Notes: generated by a model from the sequence alone, not told the origin. A stretch of DNA of 38,816 nt from an uncultured Candidatus Woesearchaeota archaeon (GCA_903891505.1 CAITEO010000060.1:1-38816), one strand, 5' to 3'. Positions 14,419-23,231 are shown, counted from the first letter of the stretch. Program-made: numbers and translations.

Positions 14419-17211
14419 TTACTTTTTCTTTGGTTTCTTGCTGCTTGCAACAACAACTTTCGTTTTGACTTCGGTCTTGGCGCTAGATTTGTCCTCTTTC
14501 TTGCTATCGTTCTTATCGTTTGCAAGAGTAGTCGCAGCGTTCGTTGCGCCGTTTGTCGTCTTTGTTCCTGCAAGTTCACATCCATGTGCATACTTTATTG
14601 CTGCTTGCGCAGCGGCTAATCTTGCAATTGGTACTCTGAATGGAGAGCACGAAACATAGTTCAATCCAACCATGTGGCAGAACTCTATTGAAGAAGGGTC
14701 TCCTCCATGCTCGCCACAGATTCCTAGTTTAATATTAGGTCTTGTTGCTCTTCCTTTTTCAACAGCCATCTTGATTAATTGACCGACTCCGTTTCGATCA
14801 AGTACTTGGAATGGATCTTTCTCTATAATTCCTCGCCTTAAGTAATCAGGAACGAATGAACCTACATCGTCTCTTGAAAAACCAAGAGTCATTTGTGTTA
14901 GATCGTTTGTTCCAAAACTGAAGAATTCAGCTTCCTGTGCAATGATATCAGCTGTTAGCGCTGCTCTTGGAATTTCTATCATTGTTCCAATCATGTACTC
15001 TACTTTTGGTTTGTCGCCGAGAACCCTCTTCGCAACAGATAGAACTATGTCTTTCTGATTCTTCAACTCAAGAACTTTACCTACAAGAGGAATCATTATT
15101 TCTGGTTTTACTTTTATTCCTTTTGCCGCAACTTCTTTTGCTGCTTCAAATATTGCTTCTGCTTGCATCTCTGTTATTTCAGGGAACGTAATTCCTAGTC
15201 TACACCCTCTGTGGCCGAGCATCGGATTTACTTCATGCAACTTCTCAGCTTTTTGTTTTAGCGCGATAAGAGGAACCTTCATATCTTTTGCGAGTTCAAT
15301 TATGTCCTTCTCTTCTTTTGGTAAGAACTCATGCAGTGGAGGATCTAGCAATCTTATTGTTACTGGTTTTCCGTCCATAATCTTGAACAGCTCGATGAAA
15401 TCCTGCTTTTGGAATGGCTTGATTTTTGCAAGCGCAACTTTTCGTCCATCAACATCGTTTGCAAGAATCATTTCTCTGACTGCTTTTATTCTCTCTCCTT
15501 CAAAGAACATATGCTCAGTTCTGCAAAGACCAATTCCTTCAGCTCCAAATTTTATTGCTTGCATAGCATCTTTTGGAGTGTCCGCATTCGTTCTGATATT
15601 TAGCACCCTGAATTTGTCTGCAAATTTCATTAATTCTCCAAACGAACCAGAAAGTTCTGGATTTATTGTCGGAACTTGTCCTTCATAAACAAGGCCTGCT
15701 GTTCCATCAAGAGTTATATAATCTCCTTCTTTGAGTTTTACTCCTCCAAGTTCGAGCGTCTTTTCTTTCTCATCTACTTTTGCTTCACCGCAACCTGAAA
15801 CGCAACATCTACCCATTCCACGCGCAACAACTGCTGCGTGTGACGTCATACCGCCTTTCGATGTTAGTATTCCTTGCGCTGCATTCATACCCATCAAATC
15901 TTCTGGGCTAGTATCATTTCTAACAAGAACAACAGTATCTCCTGCTTCTTTCATCTTAATTGCAGAATCATTGCTAAATGCTATTCTACCGACAGCTGCA
16001 CCTGGGGACGCGGGTAATCCTTTTCCTAACACTTTGTGTTTTTTCTTTGCAATTGGATCAAGCTGTTTGTGAAGCAATTGATCAAGCGAATCCGCAGGAA
16101 CTCTTGTAACTGCTGTTTTCTCGTCGATAAGTTTTTCCTTAACCATATCTATTGCCATTTGTACTGCTGCTTGAGCTGTTCTCTTTCCATTTCTTGTTTG
16201 CAACATGTAGAGTTTGCCTTCTTGGATTGTGAACTCCATATCCTGCATATCTTTGTAATGTTGCTCAAGTTTTTTGTAGTAAGAAACTAGTTCATCATAT
16301 ACTTTAGGCATCGTCTTCTTAAGTTCAGAGATTGGCTTTGGTGTTCTAATTCCCGCAACAACATCTTCTCCTTGCGCGTTCATCAAGAACTCGCCGTAGA
16401 ATACATTCTCGCCTGTTGATGGATCTCTTGAGAAACAAACTCCTGTTCCTGAAGTTTCACCCATATTACCAAAGACCATTGCTTGTATGTTAACAGCAGT
16501 TCCCTTAAGTCCTTTTATGTCATTTAATCGTCTGTAATGAATTGCACGATCATTATTCCACGAGCTAAATACTGCTTCGATTGCAAGCATTAATTGCTCT
16601 TTAACGTCTGTTGGGAAATCTTTCTTTGTTACTTTCTTGACAAGCTTTTTGTACTCATCAACTACAGCGTTCAAATCTTTTGCGTCAAGCTCTGTATCAA
16701 ATTTAACCCCCTTCGTATTTTTTCTGTTACCAAGTATTTGTTCGAAGTCATGATGCTCAACACCAAGAACTACATCTCCGAACATCTGAATGAATCGTCT
16801 GTATGAATCCCATGCAAACCTTTCGTTGCCTGTTTTTTTTATTAGTCCTGCAACAACAGCATCATTCAAACCTAAATTTAGAATTGTATCCATCATACCA
16901 GGCATGCTCGCTGCTGCGCCGCTTCTAACTGATAATAGAAGAGGTTTCTCTGCATTTCCAAGTCCTGCGTTCATTGCTTTCTCAAGTCTCACCAAATTGT
17001 CCTCAATTTCAGCAATTACATGCTCAGGAATCTTTTTTCCTAAATCATAATATTCTGCGCACGATTCAGTAGATATTGTGAAACCTGGCGGAACAGGAAT
17101 TCCGAGATTTGCCATCTCAGCAAGGTTAGCTCCTTTGCCACCTAGAATGTCTTTCATGTCTTTTTTGCCTTCAGTCATGTTGCTCCCGAAAAAATACACT
17201 TGTTTTTTCAT
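14419..17211 (-). CDS. ppdK: Pyruvate, phosphate dikinase
   Basis: 930 aa. Interconverts pyruvate + ATP + Pi and PEP + AMP + PPi in the cytoplasm, linking glycolysis and gluconeogenesis. ATP-grasp N-terminal domain with the GGKGANLAEM and SVRSGAAASMPGMMDTILNLG blocks. The phosphohistidine domain has GGMTSHAAVVARG (His458). The PEP-binding TIM barrel includes GTNDLTQMTLGFSRDD and CGEHGGDPSS. AAGGAGG sits 7-8 nt before the ATG. The enzyme proper ends near residue 878; the last ~50 residues are a Thr/Ala then Lys-rich tail not usual in the family. A promoter-like CTTTTAAG near 17320 is upstream. Confidence 0.96.
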   Translation of the reverse strand: MKKQVYFFGSNMTEGKKDMKDILGGKGANLAEMANLGIPVPPGFTISTESCAEYYDLGKKIPEHVIAEIEDNLVRLEKAMNAGLGNAEKPLLLSVRSGAAASMPGMMDTILNLGLNDAVVAGLIKKTGNERFAWDSYRRFIQMFGDVVLGVEHHDFEQILGNRKNTKGVKFDTELDAKDLNAVVDEYKKLVKKVTKKDFPTDVKEQLMLAIEAVFSSWNNDRAIHYRRLNDIKGLKGTAVNIQAMVFGNMGETSGTGVCFSRDPSTGENVFYGEFLMNAQGEDVVAGIRTPKPISELKKTMPKVYDELVSYYKKLEQHYKDMQDMEFTIQEGKLYMLQTRNGKRTAQAAVQMAIDMVKEKLIDEKTAVTRVPADSLDQLLHKQLDPIAKKKHKVLGKGLPASPGAAVGRIAFSNDSAIKMKEAGDTVVLVRNDTSPEDLMGMNAAQGILTSKGGMTSHAAVVARGMGRCCVSGCGEAKVDEKEKTLELGGVKLKEGDYITLDGTAGLVYEGQVPTINPELSGSFGELMKFADKFRVLNIRTNADTPKDAMQAIKFGAEGIGLCRTEHMFFEGERIKAVREMILANDVDGRKVALAKIKPFQKQDFIELFKIMDGKPVTIRLLDPPLHEFLPKEEKDIIELAKDMKVPLIALKQKAEKLHEVNPMLGHRGCRLGITFPEITEMQAEAIFEAAKEVAAKGIKVKPEIMIPLVGKVLELKNQKDIVLSVAKRVLGDKPKVEYMIGTMIEIPRAALTADIIAQEAEFFSFGTNDLTQMTLGFSRDDVGSFVPDYLRRGIIEKDPFQVLDRNGVGQLIKMAVEKGRATRPNIKLGICGEHGGDPSSIEFCHMVGLNYVSCSPFRVPIARLAAAQAAIKYAHGCELAGTKTTNGATNAATTLANDKNDSKKEDKSSAKTEVKTKVVVASSKKPKKK

Positions 17212-17377
17212 TTTATGCCTCCTTGAATAGGATCATTGATGGATAATAAGGGATATTTTTCCATAAATCCCTCGACTTCCACACTTCCTCTCGAATAAAA
17301 TTCGTGGACTCACTTTCAACTTAAAAGCGTTGCGGTGCTCAAAACCTAACATATATAAATAAGAAAAACAATAAAAG

Positions 17378-17461
17378 TTGAGTTTGTCTTCTCGCCACCC
17401 CGAAGGGGCCATCCCCCGTCGAGACGCGCCTTATATTTTTGGCGGCGTACGACAAACTCAA
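17378..17461 (+). ncRNA. Candidate structured RNA or leader element
   Basis: TTGAGTTTGTC (17378-17388) and GACAAACTCAA (17451-17461) form an 11-bp closing stem. Inside are CCCC-GAA-GGGG (17398-17408) and CGCC/GGCG complementarity. A TATATAAAT box (about 17351-17359) would start transcription almost exactly at the stem. It could be an independent RNA or the 5' leader of the gene at 17489. Confidence 0.4.
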
Positions 17462-17488
17462 AACAATAAGTTCAATTAGGTGAACCTC

Positions 17489-17875
17489 ATGAAAATTGAA
17501 ATCGATACTAATCTTGATAATGAAGAAGAAATAATGAACGCGATTACACTCGTGCAGCAAACACTTGCAAGGCGAAAAGAGCGAGTGCAAAATGAGAGAA
17601 TGCAAACGACACAAACCGCGCAAGCTCAACAAAACATCAATTCAACACCAAAAATAATCACATCCACACAAACTTCTGTCTCTGAAAAAAAAGAAATGCC
17701 TAAAATAATTCTTGAAGAATACAGTGACATGGACACATTGCGAGCACGTCAAAAAGAAAAAACGGCAGCAAGACTCAACCAAGAAAAAACAGCAAACGAC
17801 AAGATTATAGACAACAAAAAGAACAAGAAAGACGACACTGACGATATTCCTAAAGTCGAGATCGTCGAATATTGA
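17489..17875 (+). CDS. Hypothetical charged, coiled-coil-rich protein
   Basis: 128 aa, starting MKIEIDTNLDNEEEIMNAITL, followed by Arg/Gln/Lys-rich low-complexity sequence and an acidic C-terminus. No domain recognised. The ATG at 17489 has AGGTGA 5 nt upstream and is preferred to a GTG at 17480. It precedes archease on the same strand, but archease has its own promoter-like sequence. Confidence 0.6.
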   Translation: MKIEIDTNLDNEEEIMNAITLVQQTLARRKERVQNERMQTTQTAQAQQNINSTPKIITSTQTSVSEKKEMPKIILEEYSDMDTLRARQKEKTAARLNQEKTANDKIIDNKKNKKDDTDDIPKVEIVEY

Positions 17876-17954
17876 AAATATAAATGCAAATAATACTGCT
17901 AAACCTTCTATTTTCGCGAAAACCTTTTAAAAATAGCAGACTTTTCTACTTAAT

Positions 17955-18482
17955 ATGGTGAGTGCAAAACTAAAGCTAAAAGAAAAACAAAATAAAAAAC
18001 TGAATGAAAAGAAAAAAGAAACTCTGAATGTAAAAATAAAGGAGAAGAATAAAGAGTTTGAATTTTTAGATCATACAGCTGACGTAAAATTCAGGGCGTA
18101 TGGCAAAATATTCGAGGAAGCACTCAGAAATGCAGCAAGAGCAACAATCGCAGTTACAACAGACATCACAAAAATAATACCTAAGAAAACAAAAAAAATA
18201 ATTGTTGAAGCAAACACAAAAGAAGCGTTGCTCTATGATTTTCTCGGCGAAATAATATATCTTGTTGACACCGAGGGTTTTTTGACGTGCGACGTCAAGC
18301 AAATCGCAATTACATCAGGCACCAACACAGAAACATACAAGTTTGTTTTGCGCGCAGAACTCATTGGCGATCTTGCAACGAAGTACGACGTGCACACATA
18401 CATCAAGTCAGTAACGTACAACGACATGCTAATTGTTGAGAAGAAAAATAAAGTAATGATCCAAGTCGTACACGATATATAA
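17955..18482 (+). CDS. Archease, activator of the RtcB RNA ligase
   Basis: 175 aa. The archease core starts at FEFLDHTADVKFRAYG (about residues 35-50), includes the LLYDFLGEIIYLVDTEG segment, and ends with the AVTYND-like KSVTYNDMLIV block. Archease promotes guanylylation and multiple turnover of RtcB in tRNA splicing; RtcB is encoded 570 bp away. It has a ~34-residue Lys-rich N-terminal extension not usual in the family, similar in composition to the extension of the RtcB here. TTTTAAAAAT near 17930 would make the transcript nearly leaderless. Confidence 0.93.
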   Translation: MVSAKLKLKEKQNKKLNEKKKETLNVKIKEKNKEFEFLDHTADVKFRAYGKIFEEALRNAARATIAVTTDITKIIPKKTKKIIVEANTKEALLYDFLGEIIYLVDTEGFLTCDVKQIAITSGTNTETYKFVLRAELIGDLATKYDVHTYIKSVTYNDMLIVEKKNKVMIQVVHDI

Positions 18483-18528
18483 AATCAAGAAATGAATATT
18501 AAAAAAATAAAGAAAATAAACACAAAAT

Positions 18529-18903
18529 TTATCTGACATACTTCTTTATGGACTCAACCAGATATTTTTGGCGCACTATAGGCCCAAGATTTTCGACAGT
18601 GTTATTGAGCTTGAAATTCTTATCATAAATTAATCCAACAACTGGAAGATTTGGCATTTTACTATTCAATGTATCAACAACGGTTTGACTTCTACTATTT
18701 TGATCAATTGTCTCCCCTGCATCAACCAAAGCAACTGCAAAATCTTTGTAATTTGTTTCCGGTACTCTTCTCTTAATATATTGCTCATTTGAAAATGTTA
18801 TTCGCGTACCAGTCTCTTGCTCTAAAAGCGAAACAAGACCGTTCGCCTCTTCCATACCACTAATATACATAGCTAAAAATACTTTCTTTTGTTCCTTAGT
18901 CAT
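18529..18903 (-). CDS. Hypothetical protein, possibly receiver-like fold
   Basis: 124 aa. GGAGG lies 8 nt before the ATG at 18903. Pattern of alternating hydrophobic strands and helices (FAVALVDAGE, LPVVGLIYD, KYLVESIKKYV) recalls a CheY-like fold, but the phosphoacceptor signature is not convincing. A promoter-like GTTTAAATAG lies near 18940. It sits between archease and RtcB on the opposite strand. Confidence 0.6.
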   Translation of the reverse strand: MTKEQKKVFLAMYISGMEEANGLVSLLEQETGTRITFSNEQYIKRRVPETNYKDFAVALVDAGETIDQNSRSQTVVDTLNSKMPNLPVVGLIYDKNFKLNNTVENLGPIVRQKYLVESIKKYVR

Positions 18904-19054
18904 AAATCATTCCTCCGAACGAAAGAGAACAACTACTAACTATTTAAACATTTCTCTTAAGTAGTGACACATACATGATTTTTTTGACCTGGATTCTTGC
19001 AGAGTTTTGCATTTCTCCCAAAACATTTTAATAATAAGTAAAAATACTCTCAAT

Positions 19055-20644
19055 ATGACTCTCAAAGAGAAAAAAACAGAAACAAAAATAAAAAAAACAG
19101 AACCAAATAAAGAAAATAGTAAACATAGCAAAATTGAGAACAAAAAACAAGACATCATAGAACTAAAAGAAATTGAAGAAGATTCTCAAAAAATAAAACC
19201 TTATGAAAGAATCATGGTTGAAGTAAAAAAACTCAATAACTATTCTTATCTCGTCGATAAAAAAGATGGAATGAATGTTCCACTCAAGATTTTCGCATCA
19301 GAAAAATTGATGAAAAAAATGCAGGAAGATAATTGCATCCAGCAAGGAATAAACGTCGCGCATCTTCCAGGCATAAAAGGATTCTCCATCATGATGCCTG
19401 ACGCACACCAAGGCTACGGATTTAGCATCGGCGGTGTTGCAGCATTCGACCATAAATGTGGATGCATAAGCCCCGGCGGAATTGGATATGACATCAATTG
19501 CGGAGTTAGACTGCTTGTAACAAACCTCACAAAGGACGATGTAAAAGATAAAATAAAACCTCTTCTTGAATCACTTTTCAAAAATATTCCTCCGGGCGTT
19601 GGAGAAAAATCATTATTCAAACTTAATGAGAAAGAACTAAATGAAGTTTTAAAAATAGGCCCTCGCTGGGCAATAAACAAAGGCTACGGTGAAGAAGAGG
19701 ATCTTGAGAATTGCGAGAGCAATGGCTACCTTGAAGATGCAGACCCAAATAAAGTTAGCCAGAAAGCACGGGGACGCGGACGATCGCAACTAGGAACTCT
19801 CGGTTCTGGAAATCATTTCCTCGAGGTACAATTTGTTGGAGAAATATTCGACAAGAAAACTGCGAAGACATTCGGGATTACAAAAGAAAATCAAGTTGTT
19901 GTATTAATCCATAGTGGATCAAGGGGACTTGGACATCAAGTATGCTCAGATTATCTGAGATTAATGGAGGATGCCGAGCCAGAACTTGTTGCATCACTAA
20001 TAGATAAAAGTTTAATCTACGCGCCAGCTGAGAGCAAACTCGCAAAAGATTATTTTAGTGCAATGTGCGCTGCAGCGAATTTCGCGTGGACAAATAGACA
20101 ATTAATAACATATCAAACGAGAATTTCATTCAAAGAAATATTCGGTGATAAAGTAAAACTAGACGTTGTATATGATGTTGCGCACAACATCGCAAAACTT
20201 GAAGAACACACAATTGAAGGACGAAAAGAAAAAGTTTGGGTGCACAGAAAAGGCGCAACACGAGCCTTCCCCCCTAATCATCCTGAGATACCTGAGAAAT
20301 ATAAAAAAACAGGACAACCAATTTTCATCCCAGGGAGCATGGGAACATCATCATACGTTCTCGTCGGAACAGAGCGAGCAATGCTCGAGAGCTTTGGAAG
20401 CACAGCACATGGTGCTGGACGAATGATGAGCAGGCATGCTGCAATTGAAAAATGGAACGGACAACAATTAAAAGATGAACTCGAGAAAGAAAAAATCTAC
20501 ATACGCGCATCATCAATCAAAGGACTTAGCGAAGAAGCACCACTTGCATACAAAGACGTCGATGAAGTCGTGAAAGTCTCAGATGATGCGGGCATCGGCA
20601 AACTCGTCGCTAAACTAAAACCCATGGGCGTTGTAAAGGGATAA
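19055..20644 (+). CDS. rtcB: tRNA-splicing ligase RtcB
   Basis: 529 aa. Joins 2',3'-cyclic phosphate (3'-phosphate) ends to 5'-OH ends using GTP and Mn2+. Seen motifs: MPDAHQGYGFSIGG, GIGYDINCGVRLL (metal-binding Cys), HSGSRGLGHQ, HRKGATRAFPP, PGSMGTSSYVL and HGAGRMMSR with the guanylylated His. The ATG at 19055 follows TTTTAATAA by ~27 nt, so it is leaderless; the open frame continues upstream only from a weak TTG. The ~50-residue N-terminal extension is Lys/Glu-rich. Its natural substrate includes spliced pre-tRNAs such as the intron-containing tRNA-Ile at 1023. Confidence 0.96.
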   Translation: MTLKEKKTETKIKKTEPNKENSKHSKIENKKQDIIELKEIEEDSQKIKPYERIMVEVKKLNNYSYLVDKKDGMNVPLKIFASEKLMKKMQEDNCIQQGINVAHLPGIKGFSIMMPDAHQGYGFSIGGVAAFDHKCGCISPGGIGYDINCGVRLLVTNLTKDDVKDKIKPLLESLFKNIPPGVGEKSLFKLNEKELNEVLKIGPRWAINKGYGEEEDLENCESNGYLEDADPNKVSQKARGRGRSQLGTLGSGNHFLEVQFVGEIFDKKTAKTFGITKENQVVVLIHSGSRGLGHQVCSDYLRLMEDAEPELVASLIDKSLIYAPAESKLAKDYFSAMCAAANFAWTNRQLITYQTRISFKEIFGDKVKLDVVYDVAHNIAKLEEHTIEGRKEKVWVHRKGATRAFPPNHPEIPEKYKKTGQPIFIPGSMGTSSYVLVGTERAMLESFGSTAHGAGRMMSRHAAIEKWNGQQLKDELEKEKIYIRASSIKGLSEEAPLAYKDVDEVVKVSDDAGIGKLVAKLKPMGVVKG

Positions 20645-20649
20645 AAAAA

Positions 20650-21249
20650 TTACAAATCTATTATCTTTCCTTTAGAACCGACGTTAATGACGAGTGTTCC
20701 TTCGATGTATTCTTCGAGGCCTTCTGCTTCATGCACGTGACTGCAGAGCAATATGTCTGGTTTGAATTCGCGTATCGCATCAGTTACGCCAGTACTTCCA
20801 TGCACAAAATTAGATAATTTTTCCATTTTACTCCCCGCTGGATGCACGTGAGTCATCATAATTTTCTTTCGAACATCATGCAGCCAATCATGACCTTTTT
20901 TTAACGTGTTGAAAATTTCTTTTTCAGATATTCCGTGTATTCCGACATTTGCCGCGCCGCAACCAAATATTCCTATGTCATAATACTTTGTTGAATAACC
21001 ATGCATATGTCTTGCTTTATTCACGTATGCGAGAAACTCAGTTGTCGAGAGACTTTCATGATTTCCAGAAATAATTAACATCTTTATGCCCTTCTCTTTA
21101 AACGGCGCAAGAATATTTTCAACAGTATCATCATCTGCCAAATCGCCGCAAAGCAAAACTAAATCTACTTTTTCTAAGACTGCTCGCTCAGATAATTTCT
21201 TTGCAACAGCAAAATCTCCGTGAAAGTCTCCTGCTCCTAGAATTCTCAT
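20650..21249 (-). CDS. Calcineurin-like metallophosphoesterase
   Basis: About 199 aa. All five metallophosphoesterase blocks are present: GDFHGD, GDLADD, GNHES, THVHP and SHVHEA, ligating a two-metal centre. Similar archaeal proteins (YfcE/MJ0936-like) hydrolyse phosphodiesters; the substrate is not known. The ATG at 21249 gives the typical MRILGAGDFHGD start; an in-frame ATG at 21258 is possible. It lies 20-30 nt downstream of the Sua5 gene on the same strand, probably co-transcribed, and is convergent with rtcB. Confidence 0.88.
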   Translation of the reverse strand: MRILGAGDFHGDFAVAKKLSERAVLEKVDLVLLCGDLADDDTVENILAPFKEKGIKMLIISGNHESLSTTEFLAYVNKARHMHGYSTKYYDIGIFGCGAANVGIHGISEKEIFNTLKKGHDWLHDVRKKIMMTHVHPAGSKMEKLSNFVHGSTGVTDAIREFKPDILLCSHVHEAEGLEEYIEGTLVINVGSKGKIIDL

Positions 21250-21278
21250 TTTTCGCATTCCAACTGGCTCATACAGAG

Positions 21279-21890
21279 TCAGTGTCTTCCTTTAGATCTG
21301 TCCTTTATCTTAACTCTTTCATCATCAAAATGTATGAGTGTAGATGGAGCACCTTTCTTCTCTCCTTCATAAATTATAAAATCAACACCTTCCTTGATAT
21401 GTTCATTTAAGTCATCAACAGATGTCATGAATTCTTCACCAGTAGGATTTGCACTTGTTGCAACAATTGGCACACTAAGTTCTTTTACAAATTCAGTTAT
21501 CCAATGATCAGGAATTCTAACACCAATAGTATCCATACCTTGATTAACATTCTTCGCGATTGCTTTCTTATTCTTCAGCCTTAGTATTACAGTAAAACAA
21601 GTCTTTTTTCCAGATATAACTAATTTCTTTCCAAGAGCCTCAACGTAAGGCTTCTCTTTTTCTTCAACAACACAATTCTTGTAAACCCACTCTTTAGAGG
21701 GCGCGATTATTGAGAACGGCTGAAGATTGCTTTTCTTTAAACTTCTTATCCTAGAAACAGCCGCTTCATTCGTTGCATCACAACCAATCCCATAAATAGA
21801 GTCCGTTGGATAGATAAAGATTTTAGATTTCATGAGCTTCAAATATTTCTTCCTCGAAGCCCCCAGCTCTTCTTTTAAAACAACTTGCAT
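21279..21890 (-). CDS. L-threonylcarbamoyladenylate synthase (Sua5/YrdC family)
   Basis: 203 aa, a single YrdC domain: YPTDSIYGIGCDA (about 27-39), SLKKSNLQPFS, TCFTVILR, GVRIPDH and SANPTGE. It makes threonylcarbamoyl-AMP from threonine, bicarbonate and ATP for the t6A37 modification of tRNAs reading ANN codons, which includes tRNA-Ile. The additional C-terminal Sua5 domain is absent. No SD is obvious before the ATG at 21890. Confidence 0.9.
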   Translation of the reverse strand: MQVVLKEELGASRKKYLKLMKSKIFIYPTDSIYGIGCDATNEAAVSRIRSLKKSNLQPFSIIAPSKEWVYKNCVVEEKEKPYVEALGKKLVISGKKTCFTVILRLKNKKAIAKNVNQGMDTIGVRIPDHWITEFVKELSVPIVATSANPTGEEFMTSVDDLNEHIKEGVDFIIYEGEKKGAPSTLIHFDDERVKIKDRSKGRH

Positions 21891-22058
21891 TTAGAAGTGG
21901 AAGTAAAATCGATTTATATATTTAATGTAAAACAAAAACCTCTCAAGCGTTGACAGAGTTTCTTTGATATTTAGTCGAGAAGTTTTTGAAACAAGAAAAT
22001 TTGCAAATTTTCTATAAAAATTGAACAAATTTTTATAATCATATGACCCTCTTACGAT

Positions 22059-22505
22059 ATGCACGCATACGTTAACGAGAGATTAATACTTTCAGGATGC
22101 CTTGTTCTAAATGACAAAAAAGAAATTCTGCTTTTATTTAGAGAAGATCACTGTCATTATGAAACTCCTGGAGGAAAAGTTAGGCTTTCTGAATGCAAAA
22201 ATCCTGAAAATCCGAGCGTGGACGATTTATCAAAAGCAGCAGAGCGTGAATTATACGAAGAGCTAGGAAATCACATCAACGTTGAAAAACTAAAATACTT
22301 CGACAAAGCAGAATTCACAATTCCTGATGGACGCCTCGCAGTCGCAAACAAATTCTTAACAAGAATAATTTCTGGAACTCCAAAAATAAATGAACCAGAA
22401 CGATTCTCGAAACTTGAGTGGCTCCCTCTTACAACACTTGAAAAATATCCTATTTCTCCAGATCTAAGAATCTTGTTGCCTATGCTAAAAGAATTGGTTA
22501 AATGA
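22059..22505 (+). CDS. Nudix hydrolase with an expanded Nudix box
   Basis: 148 aa. The box begins PGGKV (near residue 45) and ends AAERELYEELGN (near residue 75). It keeps the REL.EELG metal-binding part but carries about ten extra residues between GGKV and the helix relative to the classical GX5EX7REUXEEXGU spacing. Upstream sequence ILSGCLVLNDKKEILLLFRED fits the Nudix beta core. Likely hydrolyses a nucleoside diphosphate derivative; substrate unknown. Two AT-rich hairpins (21996-22015 and 22016-22038) lie just upstream. Confidence 0.87.
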   Translation: MHAYVNERLILSGCLVLNDKKEILLLFREDHCHYETPGGKVRLSECKNPENPSVDDLSKAAERELYEELGNHINVEKLKYFDKAEFTIPDGRLAVANKFLTRIISGTPKINEPERFSKLEWLPLTTLEKYPISPDLRILLPMLKELVK

Positions 22506-22733
22506 AAAAAGTCCGCCCAAGAAAATCTTAGAGAGCTGCAAGACTCTCTAAGGTTGAGAGCTTCAGCGACCCTGTCGAGCGGAACTTTAATGGGTCATAC
22601 GGGTAATATGAAAACAATCCATAATCATGAATTCTCTTGAAAAAAAGAGGTATTCGAGAGATCTCTTGAATTAACATAGCTCTCGAAGTCCATAAATTCA
22701 ACATAATTAGTTGAATTGCACTCCCATTGAGCG
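22506..22733. other. Non-coding stretch with hairpins and a repeated motif
   Basis: AGAGAG (22530-22535) pairs with CTCTCT (22544-22549). TCCGC (22512-22516) and GCGGA (22579-22583) enclose the whole. GAGAGC plus AGCGACCCTGTC (22556-22576) repeats the motif at 12825-12845. A weak 58-codon frame on the minus strand crosses the region. Confidence 0.4.
22528..22704 (-). CDS. Possible small ORF (58 aa), weak
   Basis: ATG at 22704, stop at 22528, start MLNLWTSRAMLIQEISRI. It has no good SD and overlaps the repeated hairpin element, which argues against it. It lies directly downstream of two better small ORFs on the same strand. Confidence 0.25.
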   Translation of the reverse strand: MLNLWTSRAMLIQEISRIPLFFKRIHDYGLFSYYPYDPLKFRSTGSLKLSTLESLAAL

Positions 22734-22859
22734 TTATGCATATTCATTATCAGTCACCTGGATGAGATAATCCTCCACCCTATCCATGTCTTCATCAAAC
22801 ATGTTCTTCTCTTTGAGTATCGGTATTAGTCTTGCTTCGTAGTTCGGATATATTCGCAT
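22734..22859 (-). CDS. Small protein, 41 aa
   Basis: Starts MRIYPNYEARLIPILKEKN, acidic, with no Cys and no membrane segment. A perfect AGGAGGTGA lies 5-7 nt upstream of the ATG at 22859, the strongest ribosome binding site in the window, so translation is likely. It follows another small ORF by 12 nt. Family unknown. Confidence 0.6.
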   Translation of the reverse strand: MRIYPNYEARLIPILKEKNMFDEDMDRVEDYLIQVTDNEYA

Positions 22860-22871
22860 TTTATTCACCTC

Positions 22872-22973
22872 CTAGGCAGCCAGGCTTCCTAGGTTTTTCA
22901 TTGTAAGCTTCCTTGTAAGTTCAAATGTTATGTCTCTTATCATTTCTGTGTCTGTGCATTGTGTGTAGTCCAT
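22872..22973 (-). CDS. Small protein, 33 aa
   Basis: Starts MDYTQCTDTEMIRDITFEL, helical and amphipathic. GGTGA lies 6-7 nt upstream of the ATG at 22973. It is followed after 12 nt by the 41-aa gene with a strong SD, suggesting a small dicistronic operon. The promoter is probably TATTTAAAC near 23110 (minus strand), giving a leader of about 110 nt. Confidence 0.5.
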   Translation of the reverse strand: MDYTQCTDTEMIRDITFELTRKLTMKNLGSLAA

Positions 22974-23107
22974 GTTTGTTCACCGTTCATTTTTTATTGT
23001 CTATCTCTTTGGCCCATCAACCAACGAGCTCGCATCGAATCACTTTGCGTCGCCCTGATTTGTTCTTGGTTTTTGACCAATTGTTTTAAGAAAATGATGA
23101 GGTACTT

Positions 23108-23174
23108 TGTTTAAATACCCGACGCGAGAGTATGTCCAGTGCATATATGGGTGTGTACAGTGCTAAGCACTGTA
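23108..23174. promoter_or_regulatory. Divergent promoter zone with a perfect inverted repeat
   Basis: GTTTAAATAC (about 23108-23117) reads as a TATA box in both directions. TACAGTGC-TAA-GCACTGTA (23156-23174) is an 8-bp inverted repeat with a 3-nt spacer, suitable as a dimer-binding operator or RNA hairpin upstream of the membrane gene at 23232. Confidence 0.45.
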
Positions 23175-23231
23175 TCAACATTAATTCATCAAAGAAACAA
23201 ATATTTAAAGCGAAAAGAAAATACACAAAGT

